Of a stretch of DNA of 64,000 bases, positions 33,660 through 42,782 are shown one piece after another. Source of the stretch: an uncultured Alphaproteobacteria bacterium (GTDB taxonomy: Bacteria; Pseudomonadota; Alphaproteobacteria; HIMB59); contig CABZCN010000001.1 of the NCBI GenBank assembly GCA_902524245.1, positions 248,001 through 312,000 of the forward strand, written 5' to 3'. The translations under genes and the position numbers were made by a program. Under the pieces are notes generated by a model. The model saw only the letters and a program-made list of their open reading frames with translations, made no database searches and had not been told where the DNA came from. The first letter of the stretch is position 1. Every line of letters starts with the position of its first letter.

Positions 33660-34667
33660 TTAAATTTTAATCCACTTTTTTTTCTTAATAGACATAAAAA
33701 TTGCATCTAATACTTTCATATTTTTTTTTGCATCTAATAATCCATAATCTATTTTAGTTTTATAAATTAATTCATTAGAAAATTTTGTAACTTGATGCTC
33801 ATATTGATCAGTCGCTGGAAATACTTTTATTGTATTTTCTCTTAGATAGATTGATTTTCCATTGTAGATAACAACTGTAGTTGGTTTATTCGCAATTGCA
33901 TTGAAAGGATTTTCAATAACAACTGTTTTTTTTGTGCCTAGAATTAATACTTGTTGTGAATATGTGCTTTGTGTAGCAACTGTAAAGGTTGAGAAAAAAT
34001 CTCCAAAATCTAACAATGCGGATGATAAAATATCAGTTTTAAATTTTTTATCATTTTTAGAAGTTGCAATAACTCTTTTTGGTTCTTTATCTAATAGAAA
34101 TCTTGATATGACAGTCGGATAACATCCAATGTCATAGATGGCGCCTCCACCAAATTTTTTGATATTTCTGATATTTTTTGGATTTTTATTATTGTATGAA
34201 AACACTGTCGAAATACTTGATATTGATCCGATCTTACCTGATTTTATATATTCTTTAACCCATCGCCATTGAGGATGATGCCTGACCATAAATGCTTCTT
34301 TAACAACAACTTTATTTTGGGAGGCAATTTTTATTAATGGGTCTATATCTTTTGATTTTAAAGATAATGGTTTCTCTAATAGGAGATTTTTTTTATTTTT
34401 ACAGGCCTCAATACTTGATTTTATATGTAAATGGTTCGGAAGAGGGTTATAAATTACATCTACATCTTTGTCTTCATATAATTCTTTATAAGAGCCATAG
34501 CTTTTTGGTATTTTAAATTTTTTTGTTAAGGCTTTAGCACTGGATAAATTTCTACTAGCTAGCGCTATTACCTGACTATTTTTAGATTTTTTTATTGCGG
34601 GTATTACGTGCTCCCAACCAATTTTAGCAGTGCTTAATATACCCCAATTAATAATTCTTTTTTTCAT
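33660..34667 (-). CDS. Gfo/Idh/MocA-family oxidoreductase
   Basis: This is a 335-residue NAD(P)-dependent sugar dehydrogenase. Rossmann start WGILSTAKIGWEHVIPAIKK (about 9-28), the EKP motif LLLEKPLSLKS near 95 and the catalytic-region GGGAIYDIGCYPTVISRFL (about 171-189) are all present. It differs clearly from IolG in the window. It is transcribed alone, divergent from the Mak-PFK operon across 91 bp. AT-rich with runs of lysine codons. Substrate unknown; a xylose- or glucose-type pyranose is possible. Confidence 0.86.
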   Translation of the reverse strand: MKKRIINWGILSTAKIGWEHVIPAIKKSKNSQVIALASRNLSSAKALTKKFKIPKSYGSYKELYEDKDVDVIYNPLPNHLHIKSSIEACKNKKNLLLEKPLSLKSKDIDPLIKIASQNKVVVKEAFMVRHHPQWRWVKEYIKSGKIGSISSISTVFSYNNKNPKNIRNIKKFGGGAIYDIGCYPTVISRFLLDKEPKRVIATSKNDKKFKTDILSSALLDFGDFFSTFTVATQSTYSQQVLILGTKKTVVIENPFNAIANKPTTVVIYNGKSIYLRENTIKVFPATDQYEHQVTKFSNELIYKTKIDYGLLDAKKNMKVLDAIFMSIKKKKWIKI

Positions 34668-34758
34668 AAAAAAAATTTAAACCTATTTGACTACAATCCA
34701 TACATATATTTAAAAGATTTCATACATATATTTTATAACTTATGGTATCTATTTAAAA

Positions 34759-35682
34759 ATGAGTGATTTTAAAATAGGCATTGATTACGGTGGTACCAAA
34801 ATTGAGGGTATTTTAATAGACTCAAATGGTAAAGAAATTCTAAGAAAAAGATCTACTTATGAAAAAAATTACGAAAGTGGTTTAAATACCGTAAAATCTT
34901 TAGTTTCAGAATTTGATAAATTTACAGATCAACAAAATTCTGTAGGAGTTTGCATACCAGGATTTTCTTCATATGAAACTGGCTTAGTAAATAATGCTAA
35001 TTGTATATGGATTAATGACAAACCATTTCATAAAGACTTAGAAAAAAGTTTAAATAGAGAAATTCGTATCATGAATGATGCTAACTGTTTTGCATTATCT
35101 GAAGCTATCGATGGCTCTGGGGCAAATTATAAGTCAGTTTGGGGTGTAATTATTGGATCTGGTTTTGGCGGGTCATTTGTTTATGAAAAGAAAGTCATTG
35201 AGGGCGTTAACCAAATTGCAGGAGATTGGGGACATCAACCATTACCCTATCCTACTGAGGAGGAAATTAATTCAAATGTCCAATGTAATGTAGGGAATTG
35301 CAAAAGACCCTTATGTGCTGAGCAATTTATATCAGGAATAGGTTTTACAAAATTATTTAACGAGAAATATGGCACCAGTTTAAGAACAAGAGAAATAGTC
35401 GCTTTGGAGGCAAATGGAGATGAAAGAGCAAAAAAAGAATTTGAATTATATGAAGATCGTTTTGCCAGATTAATATCAGTAATGATAGGTATCGTTGACC
35501 CTGAGGTAATAGTTTTTGGTGGAGGTATGTCAAACGTTGGTAGACTTTATGACAATATACCTAAATTACTTCCTAAATACACATTTAGTGATAAGATAAG
35601 AAATAAGATCTTACGTAATACTCACGGTGACTCCAGCGGTGTTAGAGGGGCAGCGTGGTTGTGGGACTCAGATAAATTTTAA
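34759..35682 (+). CDS. mak: Fructokinase, ROK family (Mak-like)
   Basis: This 307-residue ROK kinase resembles E. coli Mak closely. Start IGIDYGGTKIEGILIDSNGK, then MNDANCFALSEAIDG with the catalytic aspartate, AGDWGHQPLP with the ROK histidine, VIVFGGGMSN and the ending HGDSSGVRGAAWLW. It would make fructose 6-phosphate from fructose, feeding the adjoining 6-phosphofructokinase gene with no gap. Odd point: the zinc motif, normally CxCGxxGCxE, reads CNVGNCKRPLCAE here (about residues 174-186), so one cysteine is shifted and there is an insertion. Confidence 0.87.
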   Translation: MSDFKIGIDYGGTKIEGILIDSNGKEILRKRSTYEKNYESGLNTVKSLVSEFDKFTDQQNSVGVCIPGFSSYETGLVNNANCIWINDKPFHKDLEKSLNREIRIMNDANCFALSEAIDGSGANYKSVWGVIIGSGFGGSFVYEKKVIEGVNQIAGDWGHQPLPYPTEEEINSNVQCNVGNCKRPLCAEQFISGIGFTKLFNEKYGTSLRTREIVALEANGDERAKKEFELYEDRFARLISVMIGIVDPEVIVFGGGMSNVGRLYDNIPKLLPKYTFSDKIRNKILRNTHGDSSGVRGAAWLWDSDKF

Positions 35683-36765
35683 ATGAAAAAAATTGGAATT
35701 CTTACTAGTGGTGGAGACTGTGGTGGTTTAAACGCGGCAGTTAGATCGATATTTTTTAGAGCAAAAAATACTTATCAGATGGAAGTTATGGGTATTCGTG
35801 ATGGCACTGTTGGTTTGATGCAAAGACCAGTGGCTTATGTACCATTAGACTATCAAACTTTTAGCGGTTCTCTTCTAAGACAAGGTGGTACATTTTTGGG
35901 AACAACAAGTAAAGGTAATCCTTTTAAATTTCCCATGCCAGACGGTAAATACAAAGATAGATCCCAAGACATTATTGATGGTTACAAAGAATTAGGTCTT
36001 GATGGGCTTATTGTTATAGGCGGAGATGGAAGCATGTCGATATTAACTGAAATTGCAAAAAGAGGTGACTTAAATATTGTAGCCATACCTAAAACAATTG
36101 ACAATGATGTTGGAGCCACTGAAAGCTCCATAGGGTTTAATACAGCTGTAAATGTTGCTACCCAAGCACTAGATAACTTACAAACAACTGCTGCAAGTCA
36201 TCAAAGAACGATGATTTTAGAAGTAATGGGGAGAGACGCAGGACACATAGCTATTAACGCTGGCATTGCAGGTGGAGCAGATGTAATCCTAATTCCTGAA
36301 TTAAATTACTCTATCAAAGGAATTGTCAATAAACTCACTGAAATGAAAAATAGAGGAATAGTTCATTCGCTGATTGTAGTAGCAGAGGCAGTAAAAACAG
36401 AAAGTGGAAAAAGTTATACTGTTGAATACGCTGATGGTCAAAAAAGATTAGGCGGTATAGGTAATTATCTTTCAGAGGAAATAATGAAAAGTACTGATAT
36501 AGAGTGTAGGGTTACTTCTTTGGGGCATGTTCAACGAGGTGCGCCCCCTACTCCACGTGATAGAATTTTAGCAAGTGCTTTTGGAGTTTATGCTGTTGAT
36601 TTAATAGCAAAAGGAAAATATGGAAGAATGGTTGCATGGAGAGATAGAAAAGTTGTTGATGTTCCAATTAGTGAAGGAATTTCTACTTATAAAGTTGTTG
36701 ATAGATCCGATCCTCTAATTGAAACTGCTTTAGCACTTGGGGTATATGTTGGTGATATAAAGTGA
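35683..36765 (+). CDS. pfkA: 6-Phosphofructokinase
   Basis: This is a 360-residue cytoplasmic PFK converting fructose 6-phosphate to the 1,6-bisphosphate. Motifs are GILTSGGDCGGLNAAVR (5-21), GGDGSMS (about 108-114), the catalytic loop PKTIDNDVGATESSIGF, MGRDAGHIA and LGHVQRGAPPTPRDR. GGDGS rather than GGDD suggests ATP rather than pyrophosphate as donor. It starts the base after the fructokinase stop and ends the base before the oxygenase start, so the three are one operon. PFK is not general in marine alphaproteobacteria, making this a complete upper EMP branch. Confidence 0.9.
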   Translation: MKKIGILTSGGDCGGLNAAVRSIFFRAKNTYQMEVMGIRDGTVGLMQRPVAYVPLDYQTFSGSLLRQGGTFLGTTSKGNPFKFPMPDGKYKDRSQDIIDGYKELGLDGLIVIGGDGSMSILTEIAKRGDLNIVAIPKTIDNDVGATESSIGFNTAVNVATQALDNLQTTAASHQRTMILEVMGRDAGHIAINAGIAGGADVILIPELNYSIKGIVNKLTEMKNRGIVHSLIVVAEAVKTESGKSYTVEYADGQKRLGGIGNYLSEEIMKSTDIECRVTSLGHVQRGAPPTPRDRILASAFGVYAVDLIAKGKYGRMVAWRDRKVVDVPISEGISTYKVVDRSDPLIETALALGVYVGDIK

Positions 36766-37596
36766 ATGTTTATACCAATAGAAAAAATTTCAAATCTTCA
36801 AGAATTTAAAAAAGATATTTTTAGTGGAAAAGTTTTTGTATTTCAAAAATCAAAAACTTCAAATGATTTAATAACCCAAATTAAAAATAAAATACAAAAT
36901 ATTTATGATGGTGAAATAGAAGAAATACACCATTTAAAAAATTCTGAGGATATAAGTAAGGATATTGTATCAAAATTAAAAAACCATGAAGATTTCAGAA
37001 AACTATTTTCAAACTTTTTATATGAAATTGGATATAATAAAGGTGAAACCTTTTGGGATCGATTTGTTGTAAGAGTAGCACCAGCAGAAAATAACTTACC
37101 TTACAGAGAAGCATCTAGAATAAATATTCATCGTGATACTTGGGGCACAAATTTGTATCAACAAATTAATTGGTGGGCACCAGTAAGCAATGTAGAGGAA
37201 AAAAATACTATGATTTTTTATCCAGATTATTTTGATGTTCCAGTAAAAAATACTACTTCGACTTGGGACTTAAACATTTATTTAGCCAATAGAAAAAAAG
37301 GCGATTTTTCTTATCCCTCTGCTCCACAATTAAAAGAGGACTTGCCCAGCAATATTAAGAAAATACCAGTAACTATAAAACCAGGAGAAATTTTATGTTT
37401 TTCAGGTGCTCACTTACATAGCTCATCAAAAGAAAAGTCTGAAAATACAAGGATAAGCTTTGAAATTAGAACTATTTGTGAAAACGACTTAAATAGTTCA
37501 GCTCAAGCCCCAAATGTAGACTGCGATTTGCAATGGAAGTTCCCTAAAATTTTTAAAAAAATTAATGACAATTCGCCCCTGAAAATAACTAGCTGA
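36766..37596 (+). CDS. Probable Fe(II)/2-oxoglutarate-dependent oxygenase-like protein
   Basis: This is a 276-residue soluble protein of uncertain family. A jelly-roll-type facial triad can be read: the HxD in SRINIHRDTWGTN (about residues 122-134) and a distal histidine in ILCFSGAHLHSSSKEKSENT, followed by arginine in RISFEIRT. QQINWWAPVSNVEEKNTMIFY resembles the strand between the metal ligands in phytanoyl-CoA-dioxygenase-like enzymes. It begins directly after the pfkA stop and ends 28 bases before soxB. The substrate is unknown. The oxygenase call is from motif spacing only. Confidence 0.6.
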   Translation: MFIPIEKISNLQEFKKDIFSGKVFVFQKSKTSNDLITQIKNKIQNIYDGEIEEIHHLKNSEDISKDIVSKLKNHEDFRKLFSNFLYEIGYNKGETFWDRFVVRVAPAENNLPYREASRINIHRDTWGTNLYQQINWWAPVSNVEEKNTMIFYPDYFDVPVKNTTSTWDLNIYLANRKKGDFSYPSAPQLKEDLPSNIKKIPVTIKPGEILCFSGAHLHSSSKEKSENTRISFEIRTICENDLNSSAQAPNVDCDLQWKFPKIFKKINDNSPLKITS

Positions 37597-37624
37597 TTAT
37601 TTTATTTTTTGCTAATTTGCTGAT

Positions 37625-38875
37625 GTGAAGAAAAAATATTCAATATTTAGCCTTGCTAAAAATGCACTATCTGGCCATAAAGACTGGCCAAAAATGTGGA
37701 GAAGCCCCGAACCCAGAGAGTTTTATGATGTCATAATAATTGGTGGTGGGGGTCATGGACTAGGAACTGCATATTACTTAGCAAAAGAACATGGATTAAA
37801 AAATATTGCCGTAATAGAAAAAGGTTGGCTTGGTGGAGGTAACACAGGTAGAAACACCACTATCATTAGATCAAATTATTTATGGGATGATAGTGCTCAT
37901 TTGTACGAACACTCTTTGAAGTTATGGGAAAACCTATCAAGCGAATTAAATTACAATGTAATGTTTAGTCAAAGAGGGGTTATGAATTTAGCCCATAACG
38001 AACATGATATAAAAGAAATTAAAAGAAGAGTTAGTGCAAATAATTTAAATGGTATTGATTCATTTTGGTTATCTAAAGAAGAAATTCAAAAAAAGGTTCC
38101 TATAATGAATACTGACAATCTTCGATATCCAGTGCTAGGTGCATCTTACCAACCTCGCGGTGGTGTAGCACGACATGATGCAATAGCATGGGGTTTTGCA
38201 ATGCGCGCTGATGAGATGGGAGTTGATATAATTCAAAATTGTGAGGCACATCAAATAAGGACTAAAAATGGAACAATAGAAGGTGTCGAAACTTCCAAGG
38301 GTTTTTTAAGGGCAAATAAAATTGGAGTTGTTGCTTCAGGTCATACTGGTGTTTTAGCAGAGAGTGCGGGTATCAGATTACCTTTACAAAGTAAGCCACT
38401 TCAGGCACTTGTTTCTGAACCAATTAAACCTATTATTGATACAGTGGTAATGTCCTCTGCAGTTCATGCTTATGTCAGTCAATCTGATAAAGGTGAATTA
38501 GTTATTGGAGCAGGAACCGACAGTTATAATTCTTTTACTCAAAGAGGTGGTTTTAACATTATTGAAGATACTATTCGAGCTATGGTCGAGCTTTATCCAG
38601 TATTTGGCAAAATGAAAATGCTTCGTCAATGGGGTGGTATTGTTGACATCTGCCCAGATGCTAGTCCTATTATTAGTAAATGTGACATTGAAGGTTTATT
38701 TTTTAATTGTGGCTGGGGCACAGGTGGTTTTAAAGCTACACCTGGAAGTGCAAATGTTTTCGCACATACCATTGCAAAAAATGAACCTCATCAAATTAAT
38801 AGTGCGTTTAATCTTGATAGATTTGCAAGTGGAAGATTAGTAGACGAACACGGTGCTGCTGCCGTAGCACATTAA
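37625..38875 (+). CDS. soxB: Sarcosine oxidase, beta subunit
   Basis: This 416-residue flavoprotein subunit of heterotetrameric sarcosine oxidase oxidatively demethylates sarcosine to glycine. FAD motif [20 protein letters not shown] (37-56). The histidine in [12 protein letters not shown] (H184) corresponds to the covalent FMN site of the family. C-terminal [15 protein letters not shown] and [13 protein letters not shown] are typical. It starts with GTG and lies 28 bases after the oxygenase gene. First of soxBDAG. Confidence 0.93.
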   Translation: MKKKYSIFSLAKNALSGHKDWPKMWRSPEPREFYDVIIIGGGGHGLGTAYYLAKEHGLKNIAVIEKGWLGGGNTGRNTTIIRSNYLWDDSAHLYEHSLKLWENLSSELNYNVMFSQRGVMNLAHNEHDIKEIKRRVSANNLNGIDSFWLSKEEIQKKVPIMNTDNLRYPVLGASYQPRGGVARHDAIAWGFAMRADEMGVDIIQNCEAHQIRTKNGTIEGVETSKGFLRANKIGVVASGHTGVLAESAGIRLPLQSKPLQALVSEPIKPIIDTVVMSSAVHAYVSQSDKGELVIGAGTDSYNSFTQRGGFNIIEDTIRAMVELYPVFGKMKMLRQWGGIVDICPDASPIISKCDIEGLFFNCGWGTGGFKATPGSANVFAHTIAKNEPHQINSAFNLDRFASGRLVDEHGAAAVAH

Positions 38876-38880
38876 TAAAT

Positions 38881-39231
38881 ATGCTCATAATTAATTGCCC
38901 TTATTGCGGCCCGAGAGATCAATCGGAATTTTCAAATGGAGGAGAGGCACATGTAAAAAGACCCGATGGATCAAAAGAAATTGGTGATCGTGAGTGGGGA
39001 GAATACGTCTTTATAAGAGCAAATCCAAAAGGTTTGTTTTATGAGCGCTGGGTACACACACATGGTTGTCGCAAATGGTTTAATTGTGTAAGAGATACAT
39101 CTACTGATGAAATTTTGGTGACCTACAAGCTCGATGAAAAAAAACCAAATTTAAATAATTTTAAAAGTGTTGTTAAAACGCCCTCTGGTGAACCAGAAGT
39201 TGGGTCGGGTAATTTTACGGTTGAAAAATGA
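38881..39231 (+). CDS. soxD: Sarcosine oxidase, delta subunit
   Basis: This 116-residue zinc-binding small subunit has the family ligands visible: C6 and C9 in NCPYCGPRDQ, H59 and C63 in WVHTHGCRKWFN. Also typical is GDREWGEYVFIRANPKG. Slightly longer than the usual 90-110 residues. It begins five bases after soxB and overlaps soxA by four bases (ATGA). Confidence 0.93.
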   Translation: MLIINCPYCGPRDQSEFSNGGEAHVKRPDGSKEIGDREWGEYVFIRANPKGLFYERWVHTHGCRKWFNCVRDTSTDEILVTYKLDEKKPNLNNFKSVVKTPSGEPEVGSGNFTVEK

Positions 39232-42206
39232 AATCTATAAATTTAAAAGAAAATCAATTTATTCAGTTTCATCAAAAAATTAGCTTCAAATTCGATGGGG
39301 TCAAATATTTTGGCTACAAAGGCGATACTATAGCCTCAGCTATATTAAGAAATAATGTTAACCTTGTAGGAAGAAGTTTTAAGTACCATAGGCCAAGAGG
39401 AATTTATACTTGTGGTATAGAAGAACCAAATGCTCTAGTCCAAATAATTAGTGAATATTCCGAACCAAACACAAGAGCAACTATAAAAAAAATTTATGAA
39501 GGAATGGAAATTGAAAGTCAAAACAGATGGCCTTCTCTTGAAAACGATTTTGGAAGTATCAATAACTTATTTTCTCCAATTTTTACTGCTGGTTTTTACT
39601 ATAAAACGTTCATGGGGCCGCATAAGAAATTTTGGAAAAATTTGTATGAACCACTTATTAGAAGAGCCGCTGGATTAGGTAAACCTCCCAAAGATTTCAA
39701 AGGCATAAGCAATCATATCCATCATAACGTTGATGTTACAATTATAGGGGGAGGATTAAATGGACTTCTCGCAGCTAAATCTTTCATCAACTCAAATTAT
39801 GATGTGTTGTTAATTGACTTTGAGGAGCAACTTGGTGGTATTATAAATAATTCAAACAAAATATCATTAATTGATAATAAAGAGCCTAAAGATTGGTTAA
39901 AAGAAACTATACAAGAAATAGAAGACTCTAAGAATATAAAGATTTTAAAAAACACACTTGTAACAACTTATAATTACATTAATCATCTTATAGCCATTGA
40001 AGATAGATTTGTTGGCTCTAAACCGATAGAAGGAAAAGTTAATAGCACTTTACATAAGATACGCACAGGTCACACAATATTATGTAATGGACACATTGAG
40101 AGATTTTTATCTTTTCAAAATAACGATCTCCCAGGCATAATGCTAAGCTCTTCCTTTGAAAAATATATGTGCCGATATGGACTAGCACCTTCTAAAGAAC
40201 CTGTTATTTTCAGTAATAATTCGAATTCAAACAGCTTAGTTTATAGTCTTATAAAAGCTGGTTTAAAACCAAAAGCATATATCGACTCACGATCCGGGGA
40301 GGAAATTGAGCCAAATTTGTTTGACTTGATAAGAAAAAATGATGTTCCTCTCTATACAAATTCACAAATAAAAGGAGCATTTGGAAACAAAAAAATTGAA
40401 AAAATTCTTGTTGAGGATAGTTCTGGTGCCTTGAATGAAATTAAATGTGACTGCTTATGTTTGTCAGGTGGAATAAATCCAGATGTTCACTTGTTTACTC
40501 AATCAAAAGGTTTATTAGATTGGGATGAGAAAGATTTAACTTACAAACCATCAAAACCTTTTCAACCTACCATAACTCTTGGTTCTGCTTCAGGACAATT
40601 TAATTTTGATAATTTAAATTCTGATATAAATGAAAAATTGAAAACTTTTAAAGTCAAAAAATTAGACGTTAAACTCGAATTAAATACAAATGCTAAGTAT
40701 AACATTGAAAAATTGTGGGAGGTCTCTCCGCAAAAGAAATCATTATGGGCTAAATCATTTATTGACTTACAAAATGATGTAACAACTAAAGATATCCGTC
40801 AAGCAATAACAGAGGGTTTTGATAGAATTGAACATTTAAAAAGATATACAACAAATAGTATGGGAACCGATCAAGGTAAAATTAGTAGTATTAACGCACT
40901 GGGAATAGTTTCTGATCTTCTGGATAAAAAAGTAAATGAAGTTGGCACAACTATTTATCGACCACCCTATGCTCCTTTAAGTTTTTCTGCAATAGCTGGC
41001 AGAAATTGCTATGAGTTTTATGACCCAGAGAGAAAATCACCAATACATAATTGGCACTTAAAAAATGGTGCAATTTTTGAGGATGTCGGGCAATGGAAAA
41101 GGCCATGGTATTTTCAAATTAATAAAGATGAGTCGATGCATGATGCTGTTCAACGAGAGAGCAAAAATGTAAGAGAAAACGCAGGTATTTTAGATGGGAG
41201 CACATTAGGAAAAATTGAGATCAAAGGTGAGGATGCGTTGGAATTTATGAATTTAATTTACACAAACAGTTTTACTAAGATGAAACAAGGTTCTGCAAGA
41301 TATGCTCTTATGTTGGGGGAAGATGGAATGGTAAAAGATGACGGGATAATTTGTAAAATTTCTGATCAGCATTTTATTGCCACTACAACTACTGGAGGTG
41401 CTGCTACTGTTTTAGGTTGCATGGAGGAATATGCTCAAACCGAGTGGCCAAATTTAAAAGTTTTTATGAACTCGATTACAGAGCAATATGCAACTTTCAA
41501 CATCAGTGGACCAAAAACCAGAGAAATTATGAAAAAAGCCTTTCCAAATATCAATTTTAGCAATGAGGAGTTTCCATTTATGACTTTCCAATTTCATGAA
41601 TTTAATGGTGTTCCAATACGAATTCTAAGAGCAAGCTTTACTGGGGAGTTAGGTTACGAAATATATATTCCGTCAAATAGTGCCCCTAAAATTTGGGATA
41701 ACATTCAAAGTGTTGGAAAAGAATTTGGTCTTGCTCCCTACGGCACGGAGGCAATGCATCTTTTAAGGGCAGAAAAGGGTTACATTATTGTTGGCCAAGA
41801 CACAGATGGTTCTATAACGCCAATAGATTTAGGACTTAGCTGGATGATTGGTAAATCAAAAAAAGATTTTTTAGGTAAAAGATCACTTACTCGGTCTGAT
41901 ACTATAAGAGAAGATAGAAAACAACTTGTTGGTATTATTCCCTCAAATAAAACCGATAAACTAGAGGAAGGACAACATATCATTCTTGATAAAGAAATTA
42001 AGTCTCCTGTTCCAATGCTTGGTCATATTACATCTTGTTATTATAGTCCTACATTAGGTCATGATTTTGCATTAGCTGTTATCAAAAATGGCCACTCTAT
42101 GATTGGAACAAAAGCTTACGCTTCTACATCAAGTATGGGCACAACTGGTGTGGATATAGTAAAACCAGTTTTTTATGATGAAGGTAATAAAAGGTTAGTT
42201 TCATGA
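39228..42206 (+). CDS. soxA: Sarcosine oxidase, alpha subunit
   Basis: This is a 992-residue large subunit. The N-terminal ferredoxin-like domain contains GRSFKYHRPRGIYTCGIEEP (about 49-68). A NAD(+)-binding fold follows with VTIIGGGLNGLLAAKSF (about 168-184). The C-terminal third is a GcvT-like folate domain with TKMKQGSARYALMLGEDGM, RASFTGELGYEIYIP and LRAEKGYIIVGQDTDGS; it passes the methyl carbon to tetrahydrofolate. Length is standard. The central region is lower in similarity to what I know of SoxA than the two ends. It overlaps soxG by four bases. Confidence 0.93.
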   Translation: MKSINLKENQFIQFHQKISFKFDGVKYFGYKGDTIASAILRNNVNLVGRSFKYHRPRGIYTCGIEEPNALVQIISEYSEPNTRATIKKIYEGMEIESQNRWPSLENDFGSINNLFSPIFTAGFYYKTFMGPHKKFWKNLYEPLIRRAAGLGKPPKDFKGISNHIHHNVDVTIIGGGLNGLLAAKSFINSNYDVLLIDFEEQLGGIINNSNKISLIDNKEPKDWLKETIQEIEDSKNIKILKNTLVTTYNYINHLIAIEDRFVGSKPIEGKVNSTLHKIRTGHTILCNGHIERFLSFQNNDLPGIMLSSSFEKYMCRYGLAPSKEPVIFSNNSNSNSLVYSLIKAGLKPKAYIDSRSGEEIEPNLFDLIRKNDVPLYTNSQIKGAFGNKKIEKILVEDSSGALNEIKCDCLCLSGGINPDVHLFTQSKGLLDWDEKDLTYKPSKPFQPTITLGSASGQFNFDNLNSDINEKLKTFKVKKLDVKLELNTNAKYNIEKLWEVSPQKKSLWAKSFIDLQNDVTTKDIRQAITEGFDRIEHLKRYTTNSMGTDQGKISSINALGIVSDLLDKKVNEVGTTIYRPPYAPLSFSAIAGRNCYEFYDPERKSPIHNWHLKNGAIFEDVGQWKRPWYFQINKDESMHDAVQRESKNVRENAGILDGSTLGKIEIKGEDALEFMNLIYTNSFTKMKQGSARYALMLGEDGMVKDDGIICKISDQHFIATTTTGGAATVLGCMEEYAQTEWPNLKVFMNSITEQYATFNISGPKTREIMKKAFPNINFSNEEFPFMTFQFHEFNGVPIRILRASFTGELGYEIYIPSNSAPKIWDNIQSVGKEFGLAPYGTEAMHLLRAEKGYIIVGQDTDGSITPIDLGLSWMIGKSKKDFLGKRSLTRSDTIREDRKQLVGIIPSNKTDKLEEGQHIILDKEIKSPVPMLGHITSCYYSPTLGHDFALAVIKNGHSMIGTKAYASTSSMGTTGVDIVKPVFYDEGNKRLVS

Positions 42207-42724
42207 CTGAAGTAATCCGATCTGATGGTATTGAAATAAAAAAAAAAGTTATTCAACAAATTCTGTTAAGAGGATCTGGTGACTCAAAATTTAATAATCT
42301 TATAAATAAATCTTTAAAACTTTTACCACCATCAGATAATTTAAGGATAATTTCAAATGATAATTATACTTTAGCAAAAATGTCTTTTGATCAATGGAAT
42401 TTGATATTTGAAAAAGAAATTGAAAATAATAAACTCAACAAAATCTTAGCTGACTTAAATAAATCACCCTTAATATTGGCGACAAATATTTCTGACTCAC
42501 AAGTATTTTTTGAAATTCAGGGTAAAAATAGTTTTGATATATTAAATAAATTAACGCATTTTGACTTTAGAGAAAAATCCTTTAAAAAATCCACTGGTGC
42601 ACAAACATTATTAGCTAGAGTAGACTGTTCTATTTTTAATCTTGATCTAAAATTGTTACTTAGTTGTAATCGATCATTTGCTGACTATCTTGAGGATCGT
42701 CTTATTGACGCGGTTAACTATTAG
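42203..42724 (+). CDS. soxG: Sarcosine oxidase, gamma subunit
   Basis: This is a 173-residue small subunit, assigned mainly from its place as the last soxBDAG gene and from weak YgfZ/GcvT-type features: MSFDQWNLIF, ILNKLTHFDFREKSF and QTLLARVDCSIFNLDLKLLL. It is poorly conserved in general. It overlaps soxA by four bases. The following 58 bp contain a T-run and a promoter candidate for the next gene. Confidence 0.82.
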   Translation: MTEVIRSDGIEIKKKVIQQILLRGSGDSKFNNLINKSLKLLPPSDNLRIISNDNYTLAKMSFDQWNLIFEKEIENNKLNKILADLNKSPLILATNISDSQVFFEIQGKNSFDILNKLTHFDFREKSFKKSTGAQTLLARVDCSIFNLDLKLLLSCNRSFADYLEDRLIDAVNY

Positions 42725-42737
42725 GTTTTTTTTCATA

Positions 42738-42767
42738 TTGACATCAAATTTTGGAACTGATTAGGTA
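42738..42767 (+). promoter_or_regulatory. Promoter candidate before the dimethylglycine dehydrogenase-like gene
   Basis: TTGACA (42738-42743) is a perfect -35, with TAGGTA (42762-42767) as a weak -10 after 18 bases. GAGGA follows at about 42774, close to the ATG at 42783. This would let the flavoprotein be expressed apart from soxBDAG. Confidence 0.4.
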
Positions 42768-42782
42768 TTTTTAGAGGAATAA

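Noticed and set aside
35683-36765. Pyrophosphate-dependent phosphofructokinase
   Set aside because: The donor motif reads GGDGS rather than GGDD, which favours ATP, though assay is needed.
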